DNA of 38,928 bases from NCBI GenBank assembly GCA_004558595.1, contig SFCN01000012.1, positions 1 to 38,928 on the forward strand. Reading direction: 5' to 3'. This DNA comes from Phascolarctobacterium sp. (lineage in GTDB: Bacteria > Bacillota > Negativicutes > Acidaminococcales > Acidaminococcaceae). How positions within the stretch are numbered: position 1 is the stretch's first letter; the number at the start of each line of letters is the position of its first letter. Below the pieces are notes generated by a model. That model did not search any database. It had not been told where the DNA came from and saw only the letters and a list, made by a program, of their open reading frames with translations. Made by a program: the position numbers and the translations under genes. This document shows, one piece after another, positions 31,757 through 38,928 of this stretch.

Positions 31757-31776
31757 TGCTAAAGGAAAGTGGTATT

Positions 31777-32409
31777 ATGACCAAAGTAAAAATCTGTGGC
31801 TTAAGTCGCATAGAGGATATCCAGTGCGCCAATAGAATTCAGCCTGATTATATCGGCATGGTCTTTTACGAGAAAAGCAAGCGGGCTGTGACCATGGAGC
31901 AGGCGGCGAGCCTTAAGGCTGCTCTGGACACAAATATCAAGGCGGTGGGCGTTTTCGTCAACAACGATATAGATTTTATCGCTAAATTGGCCCAAGCTGG
32001 TATAATAGATCTTATTCAGCTACATGGGGACGAGGACGGAGCCTATATTAAAAAGCTCCGCGAAGCGTTAACAAAGCCCGCTTTACCCATCATCAAGGCC
32101 ATCAGGGTACGGAGCGAGTCGTCCCTGCAGGGCTTGGAGGAGTATCCGGTGGATTACTTCCTTTTCGATACCTATAAGCATGGGCATTACGGGGGAACGG
32201 GAGAGCGCTTTAGCCTAAAGTTGGAGAGTGAACTCATCAAGAAGCCCTATTTCATCGCCGGAGGCCTAGATGTCAGCAATGTGGCTCAGGTCATCGCCGA
32301 TAATCCGGAGGCCTTTGCCGTGGATGTGAGCGGAGGCGTGGAGGATGCGGCTACGGGCTTCAAGGATGCTGAAAAAATGGCAGCCTTTGTGGGGCAGGTA
32401 AGAACATAA
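31777..32409 (+). CDS. trpF: Phosphoribosylanthranilate isomerase
   Basis: This 210-residue barrel enzyme isomerises phosphoribosylanthranilate before the TrpC step. It starts MTKVKICGLSR with catalytic Cys7 and has IGMVFYEKSKRAVT, LIQLHGDED, FLFDTYK with the catalytic Asp, GGTGERF and FIAGGLDVSNV. ATG 31777 is preferred over ATG 31756 because AAAGGAAAG lies nine or so bases before it and the family starts at this point. The gene order C-F follows the pathway. Confidence 0.95.
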   Translation: MTKVKICGLSRIEDIQCANRIQPDYIGMVFYEKSKRAVTMEQAASLKAALDTNIKAVGVFVNNDIDFIAKLAQAGIIDLIQLHGDEDGAYIKKLREALTKPALPIIKAIRVRSESSLQGLEEYPVDYFLFDTYKHGHYGGTGERFSLKLESELIKKPYFIAGGLDVSNVAQVIADNPEAFAVDVSGGVEDAATGFKDAEKMAAFVGQVRT

Positions 32410-32470
32410 ATATGCAAAGAAAATACAAGAATGAGAACATACAAAATACGTTATGGGGAGAGATGTAAGA

Positions 32471-33655
32471 ATGACCAAGGGTAGATATGGAATTCACGGT
32501 GGCCAATACATGCCGGAAACACTGATGAATGCAGTACTGGAGCTGGAAGCAGCTTACGAAAAATATAAGGATGATCCTGAGTTTAAGGCCGAGTTGGCCC
32601 AGCTCTATAGAGAATATGCCAATAGACCATCCCTGCTGTATTATGCGGAGCGTATGACTAAGGATTTAGGCGGCGCTAAGATTTATTTGAAGCGTGAGGA
32701 CTTGAACCATACCGGCGCTCACAAAATCAACAACGTCTTGGGTCAAATTCTCTTGGCTAAGAAAATGGGTAAAAAACGCGTTATCGCCGAAACCGGCGCC
32801 GGTCAGCATGGTGTGGCCACTGCCACCGCTGCCGCTTTGATGGGCATGGAATGCGTGGTATATATGGGTAAGGAGGACTGCGAGCGCCAAAAGCTGAATG
32901 TGTTCCGCATGGAGCTGCTGGGCTCCAAGGTAGTGCCCGTTGAAAGCGGCACCGGTACCCTGAAGGATGCCGTTAACGAAGCGCTGCGTGTATGGACTGA
33001 AAGAGTAGAGGATACCTACTATGTATTAGGCAGTGTTATGGGTCCCCATCCCTATCCGGCCATTGTGCGCGATTTCCAAAAGATTATCGGCGAGGAAATC
33101 AAAGCTCAGATGCTGGAAAAAGAGGGACGGCTACCGGACGTGCTTATTGCCTGCGTAGGCGGTGGCTCCAACGCTATGGGTATGTTCTACGACTTTATCG
33201 AGGATAAGGATGTACGCCTTATCGGCGTCGAAGCCGCAGGCTTGGGCGTTGATAATCCGAAAAACGCCGCTACCATCGCCAATGGCCGCTTGGGTATTTT
33301 CCATGGCATGAAGTCCTACTTCTTGCAGGATGAATATGGTCAAATTGCCCCTGTATATTCCATTTCCGCCGGTCTTGACTATCCCGGCATTGGCCCTGAG
33401 CATGCTTACCTGCACGATATTGGTCGTGCGGAATATGTGCCTGCTACGGACCAAGAAGCAGTGGATGCCTTCAATTATCTGTCTAAAATCGAGGGTATTA
33501 TCCCCGCCATTGAAAGCGCGCACGCTGTGGCCCATGCTATGAAGATTGCGCCCACCATGGATAAGGACAAAATCATCGTAATCAATATTTCCGGTCGTGG
33601 TGACAAGGACGTTGCCGCAATCGCACGCTATATGGGGGTGGACTTACATGAGTAG
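32471..33655 (+). CDS. trpB: Tryptophan synthase beta chain
   Basis: This 394-residue PLP enzyme joins indole to serine to make tryptophan. It has the PLP lysine Lys85 in HTGAHKINN, the N-terminal YGIHGGQYMPETLM, KREDLNHTG, AETGAGQHGVATA, and the phosphate-binding GGGSNAMG. It is the TrpB1 type that works with TrpA. ATG 32471 is preferred over ATG 32453 because GGGGAGAGA lies between them and the family start fits. It overlaps trpA by eight bases. Confidence 0.97.
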   Translation: MTKGRYGIHGGQYMPETLMNAVLELEAAYEKYKDDPEFKAELAQLYREYANRPSLLYYAERMTKDLGGAKIYLKREDLNHTGAHKINNVLGQILLAKKMGKKRVIAETGAGQHGVATATAAALMGMECVVYMGKEDCERQKLNVFRMELLGSKVVPVESGTGTLKDAVNEALRVWTERVEDTYYVLGSVMGPHPYPAIVRDFQKIIGEEIKAQMLEKEGRLPDVLIACVGGGSNAMGMFYDFIEDKDVRLIGVEAAGLGVDNPKNAATIANGRLGIFHGMKSYFLQDEYGQIAPVYSISAGLDYPGIGPEHAYLHDIGRAEYVPATDQEAVDAFNYLSKIEGIIPAIESAHAVAHAMKIAPTMDKDKIIVINISGRGDKDVAAIARYMGVDLHE

Positions 33656-34439
33656 AATTCAAGAAGCATTCGCAAAAAATAAAAAGCTTTTCATTGGCTT
33701 TGTCACTGCCGGTGACCCGGATCTGGCTACTACCAAGGAATTGGTACTGGCCATGGTGAAGGCAGGCGTGGGCATTGTGGAATTTGGTATTCCTTTCTCC
33801 GACCCTGTAGCCGAAGGTCCCGTTATTCAACGTGCCGATTTACGCGCTCTTGAGGCTGGCACGACCACCGATAAAATTTTTGACCTAGTGGCTGAGCTGC
33901 GCAAGGAGACGCAGGTGCCCCTGGTTTTCTTGACCTATGCTAATCCCATTTATGCCTATGGTGCTGAAAAATTCTTCACCCGCTGCGAGGAAAGCGGTCT
34001 GGATGGCGTGATCATTCCTGATATTCCCTATGAAGAGCGGGAGGAAATGCGCCCCTATAGCGAGCCTCATAAGGTTGCTATCGTGCCCTTGGTTGCGCCC
34101 ACTTCTCGTGACCGCATCCAAAAAATCGCGAAAATCGGCCAAGGCTATATCTACATCGTTTCTTCCCTGGGCGTTACCGGTGTGCGTAAGGAAATTACCA
34201 CCGATATCAATGCTATTGTGGAAGAAATTCGCAAGGTTACGGATGTGCCCTGCGCTGTTGGCTTTGGCATCGCCACTCCCGACCAGGCCTATGCTATGGC
34301 TAAGGCCAGCGATGGCGCGATTGTAGGCAGCGCCATCGTGAAGATTGTGGAGAAATATGGCAAGGAATCACCGAAATATGTATATGAGTATTGTAGGGAG
34401 ATGGTTGAAGCTGTAAAAAAGGCCGAGGCTGAGGCTTAA
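33648..34439 (+). CDS. trpA: Tryptophan synthase alpha chain
   Basis: This 263-residue TIM-barrel subunit cleaves indole-3-glycerol phosphate to indole, which is channelled to TrpB. The catalytic Glu45 lies in VEFGIPFSDP. The second catalytic position, Asp60 of the enterobacterial enzyme (DPLADGP), reads DPVAEGP here, so it is Glu56. Other landmarks: FLTYANPIYAYG, GVIIPDIPYEE, YIVSSLGVTGVR, VGFGIATPDQA and VGSAIVKI. ATG 33648 is chosen over an upstream in-frame ATG because it matches the family start; it overlaps the trpB stop. Confidence 0.96.
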   Translation: MSRIQEAFAKNKKLFIGFVTAGDPDLATTKELVLAMVKAGVGIVEFGIPFSDPVAEGPVIQRADLRALEAGTTTDKIFDLVAELRKETQVPLVFLTYANPIYAYGAEKFFTRCEESGLDGVIIPDIPYEEREEMRPYSEPHKVAIVPLVAPTSRDRIQKIAKIGQGYIYIVSSLGVTGVRKEITTDINAIVEEIRKVTDVPCAVGFGIATPDQAYAMAKASDGAIVGSAIVKIVEKYGKESPKYVYEYCREMVEAVKKAEAEA

Positions 34440-34484
34440 TGTAATTTATATATTCATCCATGGATTACAAAATGTATTCAATGC

Positions 34485-34514
34485 TTGATAAATACCCTGC
34501 TGTTGTGCTACAAT
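34485..34514 (+). promoter_or_regulatory. Promoter of the AbgT-family gene, inside the trp terminator
   Basis: TTGATA (34485-34490), an 18-base spacer and TACAAT (34509-34514) with TGC before it (extended -10). The -10 lies in the right arm of the trp terminator hairpin, so both functions share bases. Confidence 0.55.
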
Positions 34515-34534
34515 AGTAGGGTATTTTTATTTTT
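34490..34534 (+). terminator. Terminator of the trp operon
   Basis: AAATACCCTGCTGTTGT (34490-34506) can pair over 17 positions (two G-T) with ACAATAGTAGGGTATTT (34510-34526), loop GCT, then TTATTTTT. A strong intrinsic terminator. Confidence 0.88.
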
Positions 34535-34553
34535 GTAAGGAGTGATTTGTTTC

Positions 34554-36107
34554 ATGCAAGCTGTTCAAGACAAGAACAAAGCAGGCGGTATTTTGGCTCT
34601 GATTGAAAGAATTGGTAATAAAATTCCTGATATTACTATTCTTTTTATTGGCGCCTTTGTCATCTGCTGCGTTCTTTCCGCTGTTTTGTCCACCATGCAC
34701 TTTGGCTATGTGCATCCCACCACGGGTAAGGAAATAGTAGTCAATAATATGCTCAGTGGTAAAAATCTAGTAACGCTGTTGTCTAAAATGGTATCCAACT
34801 ATTCCGGCTTCCCGCCGCTAGGTATGGTTATTGTCGCCACCCTGGGTATCGGTATTGCCGACGGCTCCGGCTACATTAACACTGCTCTGAAGAAGATTTT
34901 GGCTGTAACCCCTAAGTTTTTAATTACTCCCATCATCATTCTGGTAGGTATGCTGAGCCATTTGGGTCCTGATACGGGTTATGTAATTATCATTCCCGTG
35001 GCTGCCTATATGTTCTATGCTACGGGCAAGCATCCCTTGGCAGGTATTGGCGCTTCCTTTGCCGGTATTGCAGGTGCTTTCGCTGCCAACTATACGCCCT
35101 CTGCCATTGACCCTGTTATTCAAGGCTTCACCCAAAGCGCAGCCCAGATTATCGATCCTAGTTACCAAGTTAACGTACTTTGCAACTATTTCTATGCTTT
35201 CGGCGCTACCTTCGTGGTTATTCCTAGCTGCTGGTATGTAACCGAGCGTGTTGTTGAGCCCTGGCTGTGGAAAAACTGTCCTCTGGATAAGGATATTGAT
35301 GTGGGCGAGGATGGCAATACTGAGGTGACTTCCCGTGAAAACAAGGCCTTCTATGCTGCGACCGCAGTGCTTTTGGCTATGGTTGCGGGCCTGGTAGCTC
35401 TACTGATTCCCCAAGACTCTATTTTACGTGATGCTAACGGCATGCTGGCCAGCTTTAAGGCTCCCGTAATGCAGTCCATCGTCTCCCTGCTCTTCATCTT
35501 CACCGGTGCTGTGGGCTTGGTTTATGGTGTTTTGGTAGGCAAATTTAAATCCTCCAAGGACGTGACCAAGGCTATGGAGGACATTACTAAAACCTTGGTA
35601 CAATTGATTGTTTTCTACTTCTTCGCCGCTCAATTCCTCTACGCCTTCGGCGCCTCTAATATGGGCGCTCTGATCGCGGTGGCCGGCGCAGAGTTCTTGA
35701 AATCCTTGGCTCTGCCGCCTCAGGTTACTGTTTTTGGCATCATTATTTTCGTTGCCTTCCTGAACCTGATTATCACCTCCGCTTCCGCTAAATGGGCTAT
35801 TTTGGCACCGATTTTTGTGCCCATGCTCATGGCTGTAGGCATTGCTCCGGAGCTGACCCAGGTGGCCTTCCGTGTCAGCGACTCCGCTGTGAACGTAGTA
35901 ACCCCTATGTTCGCTTTCTATCCTTTGATTATTCTCTATTGCCAAAAATATGTGAAGAGCGCTGGTATCGGTACCTTGAGCTCCTTGATGCTGCCCTATA
36001 CCGTGGCTTTGCTGGTTAGCCTGACCATTATGCTCTATGTATTCTGGGGCTTGGATATTCCCTTAGGTCTGCAGGCCGACTATGTATATCCGAGAAGAAG
36101 TATATAG
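34554..36107 (+). CDS. AbgT-family transporter (p-aminobenzoyl-glutamate type)
   Basis: This 517-residue membrane protein has about 11-13 helices and the AbgT family pattern: a hydrophilic start, IERIGNKIPDITILFIG, then GIADGSGYINTALKK, ILVGMLSHLGPDTGYVIIIPVAA and the Pro-rich GAFAANYTPSAIDPVIQGFTQ. The C-terminal half has SASAKWAILAPIFVPML and VTPMFAFYPLI. In E. coli AbgT imports p-aminobenzoyl-glutamate, a folate breakdown product; other members export sulfonamides. The true substrate here is unknown. ATG 34554 is chosen (AAGGAG at 34537-34542); the GTG at 34542 overlaps that site. The last codons and stop lie inside the first unit of the tandem repeat at 36094-36331. Confidence 0.9.
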   Translation: MQAVQDKNKAGGILALIERIGNKIPDITILFIGAFVICCVLSAVLSTMHFGYVHPTTGKEIVVNNMLSGKNLVTLLSKMVSNYSGFPPLGMVIVATLGIGIADGSGYINTALKKILAVTPKFLITPIIILVGMLSHLGPDTGYVIIIPVAAYMFYATGKHPLAGIGASFAGIAGAFAANYTPSAIDPVIQGFTQSAAQIIDPSYQVNVLCNYFYAFGATFVVIPSCWYVTERVVEPWLWKNCPLDKDIDVGEDGNTEVTSRENKAFYAATAVLLAMVAGLVALLIPQDSILRDANGMLASFKAPVMQSIVSLLFIFTGAVGLVYGVLVGKFKSSKDVTKAMEDITKTLVQLIVFYFFAAQFLYAFGASNMGALIAVAGAEFLKSLALPPQVTVFGIIIFVAFLNLIITSASAKWAILAPIFVPMLMAVGIAPELTQVAFRVSDSAVNVVTPMFAFYPLIILYCQKYVKSAGIGTLSSLMLPYTVALLVSLTIMLYVFWGLDIPLGLQADYVYPRRSI

Positions 36108-36356
36108 TTCTCTATAAGAGGCCGTCCATAAGGCACCATATACTGCGTTGGAGGCTCCTTGAAGTATTAACGATACGTCTGCGGAGTATCCGCCCTGTCT
36201 CTGGTACCTTCTGAAGAAGTATATAGTTCTCTATAAGAGATCGTCCATAAGGCACCATATACTGCGTTAGAGGCTCCTTGAAGTATTAACGATACGTCTG
36301 CGGAGCCTCTGCCTTGTCTCTGGTACCTTCTGAACGACCTGTGTAGTATTAACTTT
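36094..36356. repeat. 119-bp tandem direct repeat forming a large palindromic element
   Basis: Two units of exactly 119 bases (36094-36212 and 36213-36331) differ at few positions. Each begins GAAGAAGTATATAG, so the first supplies the AbgT stop. The left part of each unit (AGGCCGTCCATAAGGCACC, about 36119-36137 in unit 1) is the near reverse complement of the end of the block (GGTACCTTCTGAACGACCT, about 36322-36340), with mostly C/T differences that keep G-U pairs in RNA. Unit 2 has an inner stem GAGGCTCC/GGAGCCTC; in unit 1 the right arm differs and instead forms GCGGA/TCCGC. The inner GTAT/ATAC hairpin occurs in both. It looks like a MITE- or ERIC-like element with its core duplicated. Confidence 0.8.
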
Positions 36357-36377
36357 TCATGAAAGGAAGTTTTGAAA

Positions 36378-37628
36378 ATGTCATCTATGCAAGAGCGTTT
36401 GACTGCTCGTTTTCTGCGCTATGCCGCGATTAGCTCTCAAAGCGTGGAGGGCTCTCCCGTAGTGCCGTCCACTCCCGGCCAACGTCAGTTGGCCGAGCTG
36501 CTAAAGAGTGATTTAGCTGAGCTGGGTCTGGTGGATTTGGAAATCAGCGAATATTCCGTGCTCACCGGCCATCTGCCTAGCAATTTGCCGGCAGGTTATC
36601 ACAAGGTTCCCACCGTGGGCTGGGTTGCGCATTTGGATACTGTTAACGTGAACCTTTCTCCTGATGTGCATCCGCAAATCGTGAAGAATTATCAGGGTGG
36701 GGACGTGCTTTTGAATGGGGAAAAGCAAATCTATATCAAGGTTAGCGAGCATCCCGAATTAGAAAAATACATTGGCAGCGATTTGATTACCAGCGATGGC
36801 ACATCCGTGCTGGGCGCTGATAATAAGGCAGCTATCGCCAATTTAATGGTAGCTTTGGAAACCTTAAAGAATGATCCCAGCATCCTCCACGGGGACATTT
36901 ATGTTTGCTTTGTGCCGGATGAAGAGGTTGGCCTGTGCGGTTCTAAGAAGATGGACTTCAGCAAATTCCCTGTGGACTTTGCCTATACCATCGACTGCTG
37001 TGAGCTGGGCGAGGTAGTTTACCAAACCTTTAACGCTGGCAGCGCTACCATCAAGGTGCAGGGCGTAACTGCCCATCCCATGTCCGCCAAGAATACTTTA
37101 GTCAATCCTGCGCTGGTGTGCGTGGATATCATTAACTGCTTCGATAGAATGCAGACTCCTGAGCACACCGAGGGCACCGAGGGCTTTATTTGGGTGGAGT
37201 CCATGCAAACCAATGTGTCCGAGGCAACCTTGAATTTGAAGATTCGTGACCACAGCAAGGCAATGTATGAGGCCCGCAAGAAGTTTATCGCGGATGCGGT
37301 GGAATATGTGAAGGTAAAGAATCCTAAGGCCAAGGTTGATTTAAAAATTGTGGATGTGTATGGCAATATTGCCGATGCTATTACTCCCGAAAATCGCGCC
37401 TGCGTGGACCATATTTTCGAGGCCATGCAGGAGCTGGGCATCACTCCCAAGGACATCGCTATGCGTGGCGGTACCGATGGCTCCTTTATTTCCACCAAGG
37501 GTATTCCCACTCCCAACTATTTCACCGGAGCTCATAATTTCCACTCCTATGCTGAGTTCATGCCCATGACCGCAGTGGAAAAGAGCTGCCAAATGACCCT
37601 GAAGCTTATTGAGCTGATTACAAAGTAA
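36378..37628 (+). CDS. pepT: Peptidase T (tripeptidase, M20 family)
   Basis: This 416-residue cytosolic metallopeptidase removes the N-terminal residue of tripeptides. The M20B zinc site is visible: His85 and Asp87 in AHLDTV, Asp148 in LGADNKAA, the catalytic Glu182 and Glu183 in PDEEVG, Asp206 in YTIDCCELGE, and the C-terminal RGGTDGSFISTKG and GAHNFHSYAEF. The length is normal. ATG 36378 is chosen with AAGGAAG eight bases upstream; an upstream TTG is less likely. The neighbouring AbgT transporter and this M20 peptidase recall the abg uptake-and-hydrolysis pairing of E. coli. Confidence 0.95.
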   Translation: MSSMQERLTARFLRYAAISSQSVEGSPVVPSTPGQRQLAELLKSDLAELGLVDLEISEYSVLTGHLPSNLPAGYHKVPTVGWVAHLDTVNVNLSPDVHPQIVKNYQGGDVLLNGEKQIYIKVSEHPELEKYIGSDLITSDGTSVLGADNKAAIANLMVALETLKNDPSILHGDIYVCFVPDEEVGLCGSKKMDFSKFPVDFAYTIDCCELGEVVYQTFNAGSATIKVQGVTAHPMSAKNTLVNPALVCVDIINCFDRMQTPEHTEGTEGFIWVESMQTNVSEATLNLKIRDHSKAMYEARKKFIADAVEYVKVKNPKAKVDLKIVDVYGNIADAITPENRACVDHIFEAMQELGITPKDIAMRGGTDGSFISTKGIPTPNYFTGAHNFHSYAEFMPMTAVEKSCQMTLKLIELITK

Positions 37629-37714
37629 GCTAGCATGCCAAAAAGTATGCTTCTCCTTGCGTTTTTCGAGGGTAGTTTTCCAACATAATTATAGCTTTAG
37701 TTATACATAATAAT

Positions 37715-37782
37715 AAGCGCCTCAGTGCGGCGAAGGATAATACTTTTGAAGTCACGTCTTTTGCTGCATTGAGGTGCTTTTG
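37715..37782 (+). terminator. Long terminator-like hairpin after pepT
   Basis: AAGCGCCTCAGTGCGGC (37715-37731) pairs with GCTGCATTGAGGTGCTT (37763-37779; three G-T pairs) and is followed by TT. The 31-base loop is long. It would end pepT transcription. Confidence 0.65.
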
Positions 37783-37797
37783 CGCCAGATATAGCCG

Positions 37798-37857
37798 TTA
37801 CTTTTGCTATCCTCATGAAAATCAGTACTGTTTGCATATTTTATGAGGATAGAGTAA
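37798..37857. repeat. Long inverted repeat in the pepT-DUF1294 gap
   Basis: CTATCCTCATGAAAAT (37807-37822) pairs with ATTTTATGAGGATAG (37838-37852; one bulge), with an outer TTAC/GTAA. No T-run follows. Along with the preceding hairpin it fills most of the gene-free stretch 37629-37964. The role is unknown. Confidence 0.6.
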
Positions 37858-37903
37858 GCCGCTGTAGAAATTTCAACATGCCATACACTTTCTCGCCATA
37901 GCA

Positions 37904-37912
37904 TGGTATAGT
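37904..37912 (+). promoter_or_regulatory. Possible extended -10 promoter of the DUF1294 gene
   Basis: TGGTATAGT lies 52 bases before the start codon. No clear -35 is present. Confidence 0.4.
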
Positions 37913-37964
37913 GATAGTGAGTAAGCATGTAATCCTAGGTAACACAAAATTTAGGAGCGCAAAT

Positions 37965-38225
37965 ATGGATGTTATAATTTATTATTTAATTGGCATTAAT
38001 ATTGTTGCCTTTGTGGTGTACGGCCTGGACAAGCTTTTGGCTAAGCTGCGCAGCTGGCGCGTGCCAGAATTTTGGCTGCTCATTTTGGTAGCGGCAGGAG
38101 GCTCAGTAGGGGCTTATCTTGCTATGCAATTATTTCGCCACAAAACCTTGCATTGGAAGTTTAGGCTAGGGGTTCCACTGCTTTTTGTGTTACAGGCCGC
38201 GCTAGTGATGTATTTAAGGAAGTAG
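37965..38225 (+). CDS. DUF1294 small membrane protein
   Basis: This 86-residue protein has three hydrophobic segments and the DUF1294 motif YGLDKLLAKLRSWRVPE (about 19-35), followed by WLLILVAAGGSVGAYLAM and FRHKTLHWKFRLGVPLL. The charged DK-A-WR-PE segment and the H-KT-H-KF loop are typical of the family, whose function is unknown. TAGGAG lies before ATG 37965; earlier in-frame starts lack a ribosome site. Confidence 0.9.
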   Translation: MDVIIYYLIGINIVAFVVYGLDKLLAKLRSWRVPEFWLLILVAAGGSVGAYLAMQLFRHKTLHWKFRLGVPLLFVLQAALVMYLRK

Positions 38226-38273
38226 ATAGGGATAAAGAAAAATAGGCAATTTACCCACAGTAAATGGGAAATG

Positions 38274-38282
38274 TGATATAAT
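38274..38282 (+). promoter_or_regulatory. Extended -10 promoter of the Mrp/NBP35 gene
   Basis: TGATATAAT, an extended -10, lies 69 bases before the start of the ATPase gene. A small CCCA/TGGG hairpin (38254-38268) lies just upstream. Confidence 0.5.
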
Positions 38283-38350
38283 TTAAGGGAAAAGAAGCGT
38301 TACAAATAACTAGCTTTAGATAATATCATTTGGTGCTGGAGGTGTTTATT

Positions 38351-38928
38351 ATGAGTGCAAATTGTTCACATAACTGTGCGGAATGCCATAGTGATTGTAA
38401 TGAGCGTACAGCTCCCCAAAGTCTGCTGGAGCCGTTGAATAAGAATTCTTCTGTGAAGAAGGTAATTGGGGTAGTGAGCGGTAAGGGCGGCGTAGGCAAG
38501 TCCTTGGTTACTTCTATGTTGGCTGTTTTGGCCCAGCGCAAGGGTTATCAGGCGGCGATTCTGGATGCGGATATTACGGGGCCTTCCATTCCCAAGGTGT
38601 TTGGAATCCATGGTAAGGTTTTTGGTAATGAAGCGGGCATTTTCCCTGCTGAATCCAAGTGTGGGACGAAGATTATGTCCATTAATTTATTGTTGGCCAA
38701 TGAGGGCGACCCTGTGGTATGGCGTGGCCCAGTGATTGCCGGGGCTGTTAAGCAGTTCTGGTCCGAGGTGAACTGGGAGCAAGTAGATTATATGTTTGTG
38801 GATATGCCTCCTGGAACCGGTGATGTGCCGCTGACGGTTTTCCAATCGTTGCCTTTGGATGGCATTGTTGTTGTAACCTCTCCGCAAGAGCTGGTGGAGA
38901 TGATTGTGGAGAAGGCAGTGAAAATGGC
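38351..38928 (+). CDS. Mrp/NBP35-family ATP-binding protein, N-terminal part (3' end outside window)
   Basis: The frame is open from ATG 38351 to the right edge (192 codons seen); GGAGGTG lies upstream. The N-terminus has a four-cysteine motif CSHNCAECHSDC (Cys5, 9, 12, 16), then the deviant Walker A SGKGGVGKS (43-51), LDADITGPSIPKVFG and VDMPPGTGD. These are the hallmarks of Mrp/ApbC/NBP35 P-loop proteins, which carry or assemble Fe-S clusters. The N-terminal Cys set likely binds a [4Fe-4S] cluster, as in NBP35, although the spacing differs from eukaryotic NBP35. The C-terminal CxxC that bridges the dimer cannot be seen. Confidence 0.93.
   Translation, partial: MSANCSHNCAECHSDCNERTAPQSLLEPLNKNSSVKKVIGVVSGKGGVGKSLVTSMLAVLAQRKGYQAAILDADITGPSIPKVFGIHGKVFGNEAGIFPAESKCGTKIMSINLLLANEGDPVVWRGPVIAGAVKQFWSEVNWEQVDYMFVDMPPGTGDVPLTVFQSLPLDGIVVVTSPQELVEMIVEKAVKM

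Noticed and set aside
31654..31776. A longer trpF beginning inside trpC.
   Set aside because: The extra 40 or so residues overlap trpC in another frame and are unlike TrpF; MTKVKICGL at 31777 is the family start and has a ribosome site.

Overview
The window is about 38.9 kb of a single low-to-mid GC bacterial chromosome. T-box control of a trp operon, DUF896 and YolD-like small proteins, FeFe hydrogenase, ferredoxin-fused EtfA and clean AGGAGG-type ribosome sites all point to an anaerobic Firmicute. The overall gene style resembles the Negativicutes (Acidaminococcaceae/Phascolarctobacterium-like), but that placement is an inference; no rRNA or other phylogenetic marker was compared. No tRNA, rRNA, CRISPR array, prophage or complete insertion sequence was seen.

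Layout. 1-391: the 3' part of an AbiEii-type toxin gene cut by the window edge. 392-2982: three independently promoted genes (pyridoxamine/pyridoxal kinase with a strongly structured leader, an alpha/beta hydrolase, a short YolD-like protein). 3086-5133 (minus): class II fructose-bisphosphate aldolase, then a DUF896 protein plus RluA-type pseudouridine synthase pair. 5276-8184: a three-gene iron-complex/cobalamin-type ABC importer. 8185-8657: a repeat-rich non-coding block. 8672-12243 (minus): a FeFe hydrogenase translationally coupled to an unusual protein joining a NuoF-type iron-sulfur domain to a GltD-like flavoprotein. 12523-17377: sodium:solute symporter and dnaE. 17518-21602: etfB, ferredoxin-etfA, a small DUF2007-like protein and pyruvate kinase. 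21632-27320: an unrecognised helical protein followed by a complete ribose operon rbsKDACB. 27483-34439: a tryptophan operon trpEGDCFBA behind a T-box leader with a UGG specifier. 34485-37628: an AbgT-family transporter, a 119-bp tandem palindromic repeat, and peptidase T. 37629-38928: two long hairpins, a DUF1294 membrane protein and the start of a Mrp/NBP35 ATPase cut by the right edge.

How it fits together. The cell appears to import and phosphorylate ribose, run lower glycolysis (aldolase, pyruvate kinase), dispose of reducing power through a hydrogenase and an Etf/ferredoxin pair, take up iron complexes, recover amino acids and possibly folate breakdown products from short peptides, and make its own tryptophan under tRNA-Trp control. 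The points most worth a second look are the two-gene hydrogenase module without NuoE or an FMN-binding NuoF domain, the palindromic repeats at 36094-36356 and 8185-8570, the hairpin leader of the kinase gene, the unrecognised 332-residue protein, and several active-site substitutions (TrpG, TrpA, the pyruvate kinase C-terminal domain).
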